From contig NZ_QLLY01000014.1 in NCBI RefSeq assembly GCF_003259365.1, forward strand, positions 128,199 through 192,198: a DNA stretch of 64,000 nt. Direction: 5' to 3'. The notes beneath the pieces are model-generated. The model ran no database searches, had not been told where the DNA came from, and was given only the letters and a program-made list of their open reading frames with translations. Positions within the stretch are counted from its first letter, which is position 1. Each line of letters starts with the position of its first letter. Both the position numbers and the translations under genes were made by a program. This document shows, piece after piece, positions 33,309 to 42,658 of this stretch. Source of the DNA: Streptomyces sp. PsTaAH-137. GTDB taxonomy: Bacteria > Actinomycetota > Actinomycetes > Streptomycetales > Streptomycetaceae.

Positions 33309-36053
33309 GTGCACCCCGACAAGGCGGAGGGCACCTCTGTGGCACCGGCGCGCCCTGAGGAGACGGCCGAGAAGGCCGAGGAGACCAAGCACGAGCAGCC
33401 GCTGCACGACCCGGACTGCGTCGACGCGGACGCGCACGCGGAGCGGGTCGACGGCGACGAACCGCTGCTCCCCGCGCGCGTGCACCGCCCCTCCGACCTC
33501 ATGCGCCTGCTCGCGGGGTTGCTGGCGGTCGTCGTGCTGCTGGCCATCGCCGCGTTCGCGCACGCGACGACGACGGGCTTCGCCCAGGACATCAACAAGG
33601 GCACCGAGCAGGCCCCCGACCTGCTGACAAAGTTCGCCGGGTTCGCGTCGAGCATCGCCATCCTGCTGGTACCGGTGGCGTTCGCCATCGAGCGGCTCAT
33701 CAAGCGCGACGGGCTGCGGATCGCCGACGGCGTGCTCGCCGCGGTCCTCGCCCACGGAGTGACGCTCGCGACGGATCTGTGGGTGGCCAAGGCCGCGCCC
33801 CAGTCCATCCAGGACGCGCTCACGAAGGTGTCGCCCAGCGACATCCACGCGCTCACCGATCCGGTGCACGGCTATCTGGCGCCCGTCATCGCCTATATGA
33901 CAGCCGTGGGGATGTCCCGAAGACCACGGTGGCGTGTCGTGCTGTGGGTGGTCCTGCTGCTCGACGCGTTCACGATGCTGGTCACCGGCTACACCACACC
34001 GTTCTCGATCATCCTGACGATCCTCATCGGCTGGACCGTCGCCTACGGCACGCTGTACGCGGTCGGCTCCCCCAATGTGCGCCCCACCGGGCAGACGCTC
34101 CTGGCGGGCCTGCGGCACGTCGGCTTCCACCCCGTCAGCGCCTCCCGCGAAGAGGCCCACGAGGGCACCACGGAGAACGGCGACCGGGGCCGACGCTACT
34201 TCGTCACCCTGGAGGACGGCCCCCCGCTCGACGTCACCGTGGTCGACCGGGAACAGCAGGCGCAGGGCTTCTTCTACCGGGTGTGGCGACGGCTGACGCT
34301 GCGCGGCATCACCCAGCGCCGCAGCCTCCAGTCACTGCGCCAGGCGCTGGAGCAGGAAGCGCTGCTCGCCTACGCGGCGATCTCCGCGGGAGCGAACGCC
34401 CCGAAGCTGATCGCCACCTCCGAACTCGGCCCCGACGCCGTGATGCTCGTCTACGAGCACATCGGCGGCCGCTCCCTCGACGCGATCCCGGACGAGGAGA
34501 TCACCGACGAGCTGCTGCGCGACACCTGGCACCAGGTGCAGTCGCTCCAGTCACGGCGGATCGCGCACCGACGGCTCGCGGGCGACGCGATTCTGGTGGA
34601 TCGTTCCGGCACCGTGATCCTGACGGATCTGCGCGGCGGCGAGATCGCGGCCGGTGAACTGGTGCTGCGCATGGACATCGCGCAGATGGTCACCACGCTC
34701 GGCCTGCGCGTGGGCGCCGAGCGGGCGGTCGCCTCCGCGGTGGGCGTCCTCGGCCCCGACCCCGTCGCCGACTGCCTGCCGCTGCTGCAGCCGATCGCCC
34801 TCACCCGCTCCACCAGAGCGACGCTGCGCAAGCTCGGACGCGAGCGCGCCCAGCGCGAGCGCGAGGCCGTCCTTGAGGCCTCCGACCGGGCCAAACAGGC
34901 CCGTCTGGAGTCGTCCGACGCCCAGGCGGACGCCGACGGCAAGAAGTCGGTCCGGGCGGAGAAAAAGTCCGAGAAGAAGTCGGAGAAGGCCGAACGCCAG
35001 GCCGAGAAGCGAGCCCTGGACGAAGCGCTCGACGAGGCCCGTGAGGAGGATCTGCTCACCCAGATCCGCCACCAGGTGCTGCGCATCAGGCCGCAGGCCC
35101 CCGTCGAACCGGCCCGCCTGGAGCGCATCAAGCCGCGGACGCTGATCAGTTTCATCGCCGGTGCGATCGGCGCGTACTTCCTGCTGTCGCAGCTCACGCA
35201 CATCGACTTCGGCGCCATCGTCGGCGAGGCCGAGTGGGGCTGGGTCGGACTGGCGGTGCTCTTCTCCGCGCTCAGTTATGTGGCCGCGGCGATGAGCCTG
35301 CTGGGCTTCGTGCCGGAGCGGGTGCCCTTCATGCGGACCGTCGCGGCGCAGGTCGCCGGGTCGTTCGTGAAGATCGTGGCTCCCGCGGCGGTCGGCGGCG
35401 TGGCGCTCAACACGCGCTTCCTCCAGCGGGCCGGCGTCCGTCCGGGCCTGGCGGTCGCCAGTGTCGGCGCCTCGCAGCTGTTCGGCATGTGCAGCCACAT
35501 CCTGCTGCTGCTGACGTTCGGCTATCTGACGGGCACGGAGAAAACGCCCTCCCTGTCGCCTTCGCGGACCGTCATCGCCGGTCTGCTGACGGTCGCCGTG
35601 CTCGTCCTGGTGGTGACGTCGATCCCCTTCCTGCGGAAATTCGTCGTCACGCGCGTAAGGTCGCTGTTCGCCGGTGTCGTGCCGCGCATGCTCGACGTGC
35701 TCCAGCGGCCGCGGAAGCTGCTCACCGGCATCGGCGGCATGCTGCTGCTGACCGCCTGCTTCGTGATGTGCCTGGACGCCTCGATCCGCGCCTTCGGCGA
35801 CGAGACCACGAGCCTCAGCCTGGCCAGCGTGGCGGTCGTCTTCCTGGCCGGCAACGCGCTCGGTTCGGCCGCGCCGACGCCGGGCGGAGTGGGCGCCGTC
35901 GAGGCGACGCTGACGGTCGGTCTGATCGCGATCGGCCTCCCGAAGGAAGTGGCCGCCCCCGCGGTGCTCCTGTACAGGCTGCTCACCCTGTGGCTGCCGG
36001 TCCTGCCCGGGTGGCTGTTCTTCAACCACCTGACCCGCAAGGGCGCTCTGTAG
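33309..36053 (+). CDS. pseudokinase / lysylphosphatidylglycerol-synthase-type membrane protein
   Basis: A 914-residue membrane protein. An acidic N terminus (1-55) is followed by about six membrane helices (60-250), a kinase-like cytosolic domain (about 330-500), a lysine/glutamate-rich stretch (about 540-590) and an eight-helix flippase-like domain of the LPG synthase/UPF0104 type (615-900). In the kinase-like part the HRD and DFG motifs are HRRLAGDAIL and LTDLRGGE, so it is probably catalytically dead. GTG 33309 has GGAG at 6 bases; the frame opens at 33273. A terminator overlaps its stop. Lipid transport is inferred only. Confidence 0.75.
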   Translation: MHPDKAEGTSVAPARPEETAEKAEETKHEQPLHDPDCVDADAHAERVDGDEPLLPARVHRPSDLMRLLAGLLAVVVLLAIAAFAHATTTGFAQDINKGTEQAPDLLTKFAGFASSIAILLVPVAFAIERLIKRDGLRIADGVLAAVLAHGVTLATDLWVAKAAPQSIQDALTKVSPSDIHALTDPVHGYLAPVIAYMTAVGMSRRPRWRVVLWVVLLLDAFTMLVTGYTTPFSIILTILIGWTVAYGTLYAVGSPNVRPTGQTLLAGLRHVGFHPVSASREEAHEGTTENGDRGRRYFVTLEDGPPLDVTVVDREQQAQGFFYRVWRRLTLRGITQRRSLQSLRQALEQEALLAYAAISAGANAPKLIATSELGPDAVMLVYEHIGGRSLDAIPDEEITDELLRDTWHQVQSLQSRRIAHRRLAGDAILVDRSGTVILTDLRGGEIAAGELVLRMDIAQMVTTLGLRVGAERAVASAVGVLGPDPVADCLPLLQPIALTRSTRATLRKLGRERAQREREAVLEASDRAKQARLESSDAQADADGKKSVRAEKKSEKKSEKAERQAEKRALDEALDEAREEDLLTQIRHQVLRIRPQAPVEPARLERIKPRTLISFIAGAIGAYFLLSQLTHIDFGAIVGEAEWGWVGLAVLFSALSYVAAAMSLLGFVPERVPFMRTVAAQVAGSFVKIVAPAAVGGVALNTRFLQRAGVRPGLAVASVGASQLFGMCSHILLLLTFGYLTGTEKTPSLSPSRTVIAGLLTVAVLVLVVTSIPFLRKFVVTRVRSLFAGVVPRMLDVLQRPRKLLTGIGGMLLLTACFVMCLDASIRAFGDETTSLSLASVAVVFLAGNALGSAAPTPGGVGAVEATLTVGLIAIGLPKEVAAPAVLLYRLLTLWLPVLPGWLFFNHLTRKGAL

Positions 36054-36087
36054 GTCCGCGGTGCCCGACGCCGGGAGCCGCGGACCT
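36052..36087 (+). terminator. terminator overlapping a stop codon
   Basis: Perfect 10-bp arms (36052-36061 and 36078-36087) begin in the stop codon of the pseudokinase/flippase gene. Confidence 0.5.
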
Positions 36088-36143
36088 CACCCGCACAGCC
36101 CGCTGCAAGAGCGCCCCGCACCGGTCCGCCGCAGGATGGACGC

Positions 36144-37691
36144 ATGCCCATTCCGTCCCGGCCCCGCGCCGCAGCCCTGGCCGTCACCGCCGCTCTGCTC
36201 TCCGCCTCACTGGCCGCGTGCAGCGGCGACTCGCAGGACGACGCGGATCTGCCGTCCCAGAAGCTGAGCTGGAAGGACTGTCCGGCCCCGTCCGAGTCCG
36301 AGGGCGGCGGCGCCTCCCCCTCCCCGCTGCCGGGCGGCACGGACTGGCAGTGCGCCACCATGAAGGCGCCCCTCGACTGGAACGACCCCAAGGGCGACAC
36401 CATCGACCTCGCGCTGATCCGCGCGAAGTCCAGCGGCGCTGACGACCGGCGCATCGGCTCGCTGATCTTCAACTTCGGCGGCCCCGGCGGCTCGGGCGTC
36501 ACCACCCTTCCCGCGTTCGGCTCCGACTACGAGAAGCTGCGCAAGCGCTACGACCTGGTCAGTTTCGACCCGCGCGGGGTGGGCCGCAGCGCGGGCGTCA
36601 GGTGCGAGAGCGACGACCAGCTCGACACGTACTTCGAGCAGGACTCGACGCCCGACGACACGAAGGAACAGCAGAAGCTCGTCGACAACATCAAGAAGTT
36701 CAACGGTGCCTGCGACAAGAACTCCGGCAAGGTCCTCCCCCACGTGAGCACCACCGACGCGGCCCGCGACATGGACCTGATGCGCCAGGTGCTCGGCGAC
36801 GACAAGCTGCACTACTTCGGCATCTCGTACGGCACCGAACTCGGCGGCGTGTACGCCCACCTGTTCCCCAAGAACGTGGGCCGCGCCGTGTTCGACGGCG
36901 TCGTCGATCCGACCCAGGACCCCGAGCAGAGCTCCCTCGGGCAGGCCGAGGGCTTCCAGCTCGCGCTGGACAACTACGCGAAGGACTGCACGTCCAAGAC
37001 CGAGGACTGCCCGGTCGGCGACACCGCGCAGGACGTCAAGGACAAGATCGCCAAGCTGCTCGACGAACTCGACGAGAAGCCGATCCCCGGGATCTTCCCC
37101 CGCGAGCTGACGCAGACCGCGGCGACCAACGGGATCGCGCAGTCCCTGTACTCACAGGACTTCTGGGAGTACCTCACCGAGGGCCTGCAACAGGCGTACG
37201 ACGGCGACGGCAAGATCCTCATGTCGCTGTCCGACTCGATGAACGGACGCAACGAGGACGGCAAGTACAGCAACATGCAGGCCGCCAACGTCGCCATCAA
37301 CTGCGGCGACTACAAGCCCCGTTACACCACGAAGGACGTCGAGGCGAAGCTGCCCGAGTTCCGCGAGGCCTCTCCCCTGTTCGGCGACTACCTGGCCTGG
37401 TCCATGCTGAGCTGCACCGACTGGGCCGTCGACGGCGCCGCCGACCACCCCGACGTGAGCGCCTCCGGATCGGCCCCGATCCTCGTCGTCGGCAACACCG
37501 GCGACCCGGCCACCCCGTACGAGGGCGCGAAGAAGATGGTCGACGCGCTGGGCGGCGACGTGGGCGTCGAGCTCACGTACAAGGGCCAGGGCCACGGGGC
37601 GTACGACAGCGGCAACTCCTGCGTGCACAAGGCGGTCGACGGCTATCTCCTCGACGGGAAGGTCCCGGACGAGGGAACGGTCTGTTCGTGA
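36144..37691 (+). CDS. secreted tripeptidyl aminopeptidase-type lipoprotein, paralogue 1
   Basis: A 515-residue alpha/beta hydrolase of the TAP/SlpD group. The N terminus is a lipoprotein signal with lipobox LAAC at about residue 25. The oxyanion loop NFGGPGGSG, nucleophile GISYGTELG, acid TGDPATP and base QGHGAY are all present. Such enzymes release tripeptides from protein N termini outside the cell. A CAGGAT -10-like hexamer ends 6 bases before the ATG, suggesting a leaderless mRNA. A paralogue follows directly. Confidence 0.88.
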   Translation: MPIPSRPRAAALAVTAALLSASLAACSGDSQDDADLPSQKLSWKDCPAPSESEGGGASPSPLPGGTDWQCATMKAPLDWNDPKGDTIDLALIRAKSSGADDRRIGSLIFNFGGPGGSGVTTLPAFGSDYEKLRKRYDLVSFDPRGVGRSAGVRCESDDQLDTYFEQDSTPDDTKEQQKLVDNIKKFNGACDKNSGKVLPHVSTTDAARDMDLMRQVLGDDKLHYFGISYGTELGGVYAHLFPKNVGRAVFDGVVDPTQDPEQSSLGQAEGFQLALDNYAKDCTSKTEDCPVGDTAQDVKDKIAKLLDELDEKPIPGIFPRELTQTAATNGIAQSLYSQDFWEYLTEGLQQAYDGDGKILMSLSDSMNGRNEDGKYSNMQAANVAINCGDYKPRYTTKDVEAKLPEFREASPLFGDYLAWSMLSCTDWAVDGAADHPDVSASGSAPILVVGNTGDPATPYEGAKKMVDALGGDVGVELTYKGQGHGAYDSGNSCVHKAVDGYLLDGKVPDEGTVCS

Positions 37692-37699
37692 TCGCGGAG

Positions 37700-37731
37700 T
37701 TTTCCACAGGGTGATACGAGAGTTGTCCACA
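37700..37731 (+). promoter_or_regulatory. pair of DnaA boxes before the second peptidase gene
   Basis: TTTTCCACA (37700-37708) and TTGTCCACA (37723-37731) are one near and one exact match to the Streptomyces DnaA box. They lie 23 bp apart in the 120-base gap between the two hydrolase paralogues. Confidence 0.5.
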
Positions 37732-37811
37732 GGCTCAAGCGACTGTCGGCCCGGCCTCCTACGATGGCCTGACTGCTCCTCGAACGGGGGCAGTTGACGG
37801 GGGAGGTGCCC

Positions 37812-39449
37812 ATGGCGCCAGGGAAATCACGTGCGCGCGCACGTACGCATACGGGCGCAGGCGCAGGGACAACGGTCCGCGCGCTCGGTCTGATCTCGGC
37901 CGTCCTGCTGACGGCCGGGCTGATCACCGCCTGCACCGACCCGGGGGAAGACGGCGACAGCGCGCCCGCGCCGGTGTCGTCGTCACCGCGGGCCGGTGGA
38001 TCTCGGTCCGCCGACGCCACGCCCCGCGCCGCGACACTGCCCGCGCTGCCCGCCGCGCTCACCAGTCAGCACCTGCGCTGGGGCCGCTGCCGGGGCACGG
38101 CGAGCACACCCGCACCGGGCTCCGACTGGCAGTGCACGACACTCAAGGCGCCGCTCGACTACGCCCGCCCCACAGGACGGACGATAGGGCTCGCCCTCAT
38201 CCGGGCCAGGTCCCGCGGCGCGGGCAAGGAGCGCATCGGCTCCCTGTTGTTCAACTTCGGCGGGCCGGGCGGCTCCGGTGTCGATCGACTGCCGGCCTTC
38301 GCTCCCCAGTACACGAAGCTGTGGGCGCGTTACGACCTGGTGAGCTTCGACCCGCGCGGCGCCGGAGCGAGCCGTGGAGTGCGCTGTCGCAGCGACAAGG
38401 AGATACAGACCGCCGAATCCATCGACCCCACCCCGGACACCGCCGCGGAGGAATCCGCGTACTTCAAGGACGCCACCGATTTCGGCAAGGGCTGCGCGCG
38501 GCAGGCCGCAGACCTGCTCAGCCATGTGTCGACCACCGAGGCGGCACGCGACATGGACCTGATGCGCCAGGTGCTCGGCGACGACGAGCTGCACTACATG
38601 GGCTTCTCGTACGGGACCGAACTGGGCGGCGTGTACGCCCACTTGTTCCCCGCCAAGGTCGGCCGCCTCACGCTGGACGCGGTCGTCGACCCGACGGTGG
38701 GCACGGTGGGCCACTCCGAGAACCAGGCCCGCGGATTCCAGCGGGCGCTGGACGACTACTTCACGTCCCGAGGCAGGGACCCGAAGGAGGGCTCGCGCGA
38801 GATCGCGGCACTTTTCGAGCGGCTCGACGCGAAACCCCTGCCGACCGCCGGCGGCCGCGAGCTGACCGAGTCGCTGGCGACCACCGGCGTCCTCGACGCC
38901 CTGTACAGCACGGCGAGTTGGCCCGCGCTCACCCGGGGGCTGCGGGCGGCGGACAGGGGTGACGGCACGACGCTGCTCGCGCTGGCCGACTCCTACAACG
39001 ACCGTGACACCAAAGGGCATTACGGCACGACGACCCATGCCCAGCGCGCGATCTCGTGCCGGGACGACAGGGAGCGGCCGACGGCGGCGCGGGCCAAGTC
39101 CCTGCGGGCGAGGTTCCGGGCGATCTCGCCGGTCTTCGGGGAGGCCATGGCCTGGGACACCGCGGGATGGTGCCACGACTGGCCGGTGCCCGGGCTGTGG
39201 GACGACCCCGATGTGAGCGCGCCGGACGCGGCACCGGTGCTCGTCGTCGGCAACACGGGCGACCCGGCCACGCCCTACGAGGGCGCGCACCGGATGGCGG
39301 ACGAGCTGGGCAAGGGGGTCGGTGTGGAGCTGACGTGGAAGGGCGAGGGGCACGGCGCGTACGGCTCCGGCAGCGCCTGCGTCGACTCGACGGTGAACGC
39401 GTATCTGCTGGAGGGGCGAATACCGCGCGACGGCAAGGTGTGCTCCTGA
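37812..39449 (+). CDS. secreted tripeptidyl aminopeptidase-type lipoprotein, paralogue 2
   Basis: A 545-residue paralogue of the upstream gene with the same catalytic sites: NFGGPGGSG, GFSYGTELG, TGDPATP, EGHGAYG. The lipoprotein signal has lipobox ITAC preceded by a long basic N region. ATG 37812 has GGGAGG 6 bases upstream; the frame opens 18 bases earlier at 37794. Tandem duplication followed by divergence is likely. Two DnaA boxes lie upstream, and a strong hairpin separates it from moeZ. Confidence 0.88.
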   Translation: MAPGKSRARARTHTGAGAGTTVRALGLISAVLLTAGLITACTDPGEDGDSAPAPVSSSPRAGGSRSADATPRAATLPALPAALTSQHLRWGRCRGTASTPAPGSDWQCTTLKAPLDYARPTGRTIGLALIRARSRGAGKERIGSLLFNFGGPGGSGVDRLPAFAPQYTKLWARYDLVSFDPRGAGASRGVRCRSDKEIQTAESIDPTPDTAAEESAYFKDATDFGKGCARQAADLLSHVSTTEAARDMDLMRQVLGDDELHYMGFSYGTELGGVYAHLFPAKVGRLTLDAVVDPTVGTVGHSENQARGFQRALDDYFTSRGRDPKEGSREIAALFERLDAKPLPTAGGRELTESLATTGVLDALYSTASWPALTRGLRAADRGDGTTLLALADSYNDRDTKGHYGTTTHAQRAISCRDDRERPTAARAKSLRARFRAISPVFGEAMAWDTAGWCHDWPVPGLWDDPDVSAPDAAPVLVVGNTGDPATPYEGAHRMADELGKGVGVELTWKGEGHGAYGSGSACVDSTVNAYLLEGRIPRDGKVCS

Positions 39450-39475
39450 CGCGTGGCGTGCCCGGCCCCGACATG

Positions 39476-39514
39476 CCGGACGGGCCCCGCGCGTGGTGCG
39501 CGGGGCCCGTCCGG
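39476..39514. terminator. convergent terminator, 17-bp perfect arms
   Basis: Perfect 17-bp arms (39476-39492 and 39498-39514) with loop GTGGT lie between the second peptidase and moeZ, facing both. Confidence 0.8.
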
Positions 39515-39549
39515 GACAGTCTGCTCCGGGCCGTGGCCCGGTGGTCCGG

Positions 39550-40728
39550 CTAGTAGACCGGCTTGTCCGGCTCGATCTGGTTGACCCAGCCGATGACGCC
39601 GCCGCCGACGTGCACGGCGTCGGAGAAGCCCGCGGACTTCAGGACCGCGAGGACTTCCGCACTGCGGACACCCGTCTTGCAATGCAAGACGATCTTCTTG
39701 TCCTGCGGCAGGCCCTCAAGAGCGGTCCCCATGAGGAACTCGTTCTTCGGGATCAGCTTGGCGCCGGGGATGGAGACGATCTCGTACTCGTTCGGCTCGC
39801 GGACGTCGATGATCTCGATGTTCTCGTCGTCGTCGATCCACTCCTTGAGCTGCTTGGGAGTGATCGTCGAGCCGGCCGCCGCCTCCTGGGCCTCCTCGGA
39901 CACGACGCCGCAGAAGGCCTCGTAGTCGATGAGCTCGGTGACGGTCGGGTTCTCGCCGCAGACCGCGCAGTCGGGGTCCTTGCGGACCTTGACCTGGCGG
40001 TACTGCATCTCCAGGGCGTCGTAGATCATCAGTCGGCCGACGAGCGGGTCGCCGACACCGGCCAGGACCTTGATCGCCTCGGTGACCTGGATGGAGCCGA
40101 TGGACGCGCACAGCACGCCCAGGACGCCGCCCTCGGCGCAGGAGGGGACCATGCCGGGGGGCGGGGGCTCCGGGTACAGGCAGCGGTAGCACGGCCCGTG
40201 CTCGGACCAGAAGACCGAGGCCTGGCCGTCGAAGCGGTAGATGGAACCCCACACGTAGGGCTTGTTGAGCAGCACGCAGGCGTCGTTGACCAGGTAACGC
40301 GTCGCGAAGTTGTCCGTGCCGTCGACGATCAGGTCGTACTGGCTGAAGATGTCCATCACGTTCTCGGCCTCGAGCCGCTCTTCGTGGAGGATCACGTTCA
40401 CGTACGGGTTGATGCCGAGGACGGAGTCCTTCGCGGACTCGGCCTTCGAGCGGCCGATGTCGGCCTGGCTGTGGATGATCTGGCGCTGCAGGTTCGACTC
40501 GTCGACCTCGTCGAACTCCACGATGCCGAGCGTGCCGACGCCCGCCGCGGCGAGGTACATCAGCGCCGGCGATCCGAGGCCGCCGGCGCCCACACAGAGC
40601 ACCTTCGCGTTCTTCAGCCGCTTCTGCCCGTCCATCCCGACGTCGGGGATGATCAGGTGGCGGGAGTACCGGCGGACCTCGTCGACGGTGAGCTCAGCAG
40701 CTGGCTCGACCAGGGGTGGCAGCGACAC
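39550..40728 (-). CDS. moeZ: adenylyltransferase/sulfurtransferase MoeZ
   Basis: A 392-residue fusion of an E1-type adenylating domain (GAGGLGSP at 47-54, two CxxC zinc pairs at CYRC and CAVC) and a C-terminal rhodanese domain whose active site is HCKTGVRS. It activates sulfur-carrier proteins such as MoaD and CysO and transfers sulfur to them. It may serve molybdopterin, cysteine and thionatural-product pathways. GTG 40728 has GAGG 5 bases upstream. A perfect SigR-type promoter lies 54 bases before the start, inside the end of the upstream gene. Confidence 0.93.
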   Translation of the reverse strand: MSLPPLVEPAAELTVDEVRRYSRHLIIPDVGMDGQKRLKNAKVLCVGAGGLGSPALMYLAAAGVGTLGIVEFDEVDESNLQRQIIHSQADIGRSKAESAKDSVLGINPYVNVILHEERLEAENVMDIFSQYDLIVDGTDNFATRYLVNDACVLLNKPYVWGSIYRFDGQASVFWSEHGPCYRCLYPEPPPPGMVPSCAEGGVLGVLCASIGSIQVTEAIKVLAGVGDPLVGRLMIYDALEMQYRQVKVRKDPDCAVCGENPTVTELIDYEAFCGVVSEEAQEAAAGSTITPKQLKEWIDDDENIEIIDVREPNEYEIVSIPGAKLIPKNEFLMGTALEGLPQDKKIVLHCKTGVRSAEVLAVLKSAGFSDAVHVGGGVIGWVNQIEPDKPVY

Positions 40729-40781
40729 GGAGACCTCATTAATGCAGCTGGTCGGTATCTACGTACGGATGTTCCGTCTGT

Positions 40782-40807
40782 AACACTGCCACGCCCGACT
40801 TCATTCC
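40782..40807 (-). promoter_or_regulatory. SigR-type promoter of moeZ
   Basis: On the minus strand GGAAT (40803-40807), 18 bases, GTT (40782-40784) fit the SigR consensus. The -35 overlaps the last codons of the spherulin-4-type gene. Thiol stress would thus raise MoeZ independently of the sugar cluster. Confidence 0.75.
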
Positions 40808-41550
40808 GAGACACCAGGTCCGATCCGCGAGACGATTTCGTCCCAGTACCCGGGCATCGCCTCCCAGGGGTCGGTGAGACCGCCGCGGTCCGTCCGGTCG
40901 GTGAAGTAGATGGTGCCCGCACCTTGCCAGCGGGCGATGCGCAGCGCCTCCTCCAGGTGCCCGCGCGGCATGCCGTGGACGAAGTGGCAGAACTTCTCGG
41001 GCGGGTACTCGGCGGTCCACTCCGCGACCTGGGACCACCGGTAGTCGCTCCAGGGGCCGGTGAACGTCACCAACTGCTCGGCGGATTCGGCGTATCCGGG
41101 ATACGGGTGGGTGCCGTGACCGAGCACGATGTACGCGTCGTCGACGAGCGCGCGCAGGGTCGTGACCGTGCGCCGGATCTCGGGCAGGGCGACCCGCTCG
41201 GTGGGGCATCGGTCGAGCAGGAACCCGTCGACCCGGTACCAGTCGAGGAAGCGGTGGGCGTCGGAGACGATCTCGCCGAAGGAGCGGGCGCCGTAGGTGG
41301 CGTCCACGTGACCAAGGACACGCACCCCGGCGTTGCGGAGCCGTCCCACGGCCGCCAGGCAGTGCGGGTCGGGGCGGGCGCCCGGGCCGCGCGCGACATT
41401 CAGCACGACCCAGTGCAAAGGGGTGTCGGGGCGGGTGAGTTCGGCCCATTCGGCCGGGGCGACGAGGGGGTGGGCGAAGCCCGGGATCCCGAAGCCGAGG
41501 CGTACGTCGGTGCTCGACTGGCCGGTCGCGGTGGGTGTCAGATACGGCAT
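40801..41550 (-). CDS. spherulation-specific family 4 (Sph3/GH135-type) protein
   Basis: A 249-residue TIM-barrel-like protein of the spherulin-4 family. FGIPGFAHP, WVVLNVARGPG, GHVDATYGAR, DWYRVDGFLLD and ahead FTGPWSDY match the family. Fungal Sph3 of this family (GH135) cuts alpha-1,4-linked N-acetylgalactosamine polymer. No signal peptide is seen, so it acts inside the cell or is exported otherwise. ATG 41550 has GGAGG 4 bases upstream and overlaps the end of the epimerase gene by 13 bases, so translation is coupled. It is the last gene of the sugar cluster. Confidence 0.75.
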   Translation of the reverse strand: MPYLTPTATGQSSTDVRLGFGIPGFAHPLVAPAEWAELTRPDTPLHWVVLNVARGPGARPDPHCLAAVGRLRNAGVRVLGHVDATYGARSFGEIVSDAHRFLDWYRVDGFLLDRCPTERVALPEIRRTVTTLRALVDDAYIVLGHGTHPYPGYAESAEQLVTFTGPWSDYRWSQVAEWTAEYPPEKFCHFVHGMPRGHLEEALRIARWQGAGTIYFTDRTDRGGLTDPWEAMPGYWDEIVSRIGPGVSE

Positions 41551-42506
41551 GCCGCCTCCATCCAGATGTCGGCGAGGGACTCTTCGAGGTTGATGCGGGG
41601 ACGCCAGCCGAGCCGGTCGCGGGCCGTGCGGACGTCGGCCTGCTGCCAGCTTCCGCAGCCGTCCGGGTACGGGTACGCGGCCGGCGGGCTGTGCATCCCG
41701 TGGTCGGATTCGGTGCGCGGGTGGCCGATGGATGTACGGACCCCCACCGGCGGCGTGTCCAGTTCGTGGAGGGAGCCGCCGAAGCCGGCGACCCGGGCGA
41801 GCACGGCGGCGGCGTCGCGCAGCCGCACGGCACGGCCCGAGCCGATGTTGATGACGCCCTGCGCGGCGGAGAGCGAGGCGGCGTGCACGGCGCGTGCCAC
41901 GTCGCGCACGTCGATGAAGTCGCGCTGCGCACCGAGGCCACCGAGCTTCAGCTCGCCGTCGCCCGCCTGCATGGCGCGGCGCATCGCCTCGGCGAGCCGG
42001 CCGAGCGGGGATCCCGCCGGAGTGCCCGGCCCCGCGGGCGAGAAGACGCGCAGGACGACGGCGTCGAGGCCGGAGCCGAGGACGAGTTCGGTCGCGGCGA
42101 GCTTGCTGACGCCGTACGGGCCGCCGGGCCGGGGTACCGCGTCCTCCGCGGTCGACGACCCGGGCTGCGAGGGCCCGTACTCGGCGCCGCAGCCGATCTG
42201 CACCAGGCGGGCGCCGCAGCCGCTGCGGCGCAGGGCCTCGCAGACGGTCGCGACGGCGACGGTGTTGTGCCGGGTGAGGTCGCGGGCACCGCCGCGGGTG
42301 GCGCCCGCGCAGTTGATGACCACTCCGGGGTGGACCGCGTCCAGGAAGCGGGTGAGCGCGCCCGGGCTGCCGGTGGCGAGGTCGAAGCGGACGTCGGCGT
42401 CGTCGCCCCGGCCGAGCGCGGTGAGCTGCACGGCGGGGTCGGCGAGCAGCCGGTCGGCGACGAAGCGGCCGATGTACCCGTTGGCTCCGATCAGCAGGAC
42501 CCTCAT
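41538..42506 (-). CDS. NAD-dependent nucleotide-sugar epimerase/dehydratase
   Basis: A 322-residue extended SDR. The coenzyme site is LLIGANGYIGR at the N terminus, and the active-site Tyr-Lys is in GPYGVSKLAATE. The GNG..G pattern and a late GHPRTES region fit GalE-like enzymes. It probably makes or interconverts a UDP-sugar for the adjacent glycosyltransferase. ATG 42506 has GGGAGG 7 bases upstream and overlaps the stop of the 51-codon gene as ATGA. The product sugar cannot be fixed from sequence; a PelX-like UDP-GlcNAc/GalNAc C4-epimerase is one option. Confidence 0.82.
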   Translation of the reverse strand: MRVLLIGANGYIGRFVADRLLADPAVQLTALGRGDDADVRFDLATGSPGALTRFLDAVHPGVVINCAGATRGGARDLTRHNTVAVATVCEALRRSGCGARLVQIGCGAEYGPSQPGSSTAEDAVPRPGGPYGVSKLAATELVLGSGLDAVVLRVFSPAGPGTPAGSPLGRLAEAMRRAMQAGDGELKLGGLGAQRDFIDVRDVARAVHAASLSAAQGVINIGSGRAVRLRDAAAVLARVAGFGGSLHELDTPPVGVRTSIGHPRTESDHGMHSPPAAYPYPDGCGSWQQADVRTARDRLGWRPRINLEESLADIWMEAACRI

Positions 42507-42658
42507 CGGACGCCTCCCGAAGTACGCGCCGAGAGCGTCGAGTGCGCCGGGTGCGGGGCGCGTCCGACGCGCGTCGCGCGCTGCCCCTGGGGGCCGCGCT
42601 GCCCATGAGGTCCGGAGTATCCGGCGTATCCGGTGCCTCCGGGAGGAGGGGTGGTCAT
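42503..42658 (-). CDS. 51-residue Gly/Pro/Arg-rich peptide of the sugar cluster
   Basis: ATG 42658 is preceded by AAGGAG with 8 bases spacing, the best ribosome site of the cluster. The product begins MTTPPPGGTGYAGYSG and then becomes Arg/Gln-rich with no membrane helix. It ends in the TGA shared with the epimerase ATG. It may be a real small protein or a translated leader that couples the epimerase. The 146 bases before it hold a 7-bp hairpin (42702-42723) and no further gene. Confidence 0.6.
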   Translation of the reverse strand: MTTPPPGGTGYAGYSGPHGQRGPQGQRATRVGRAPHPAHSTLSARTSGGVR

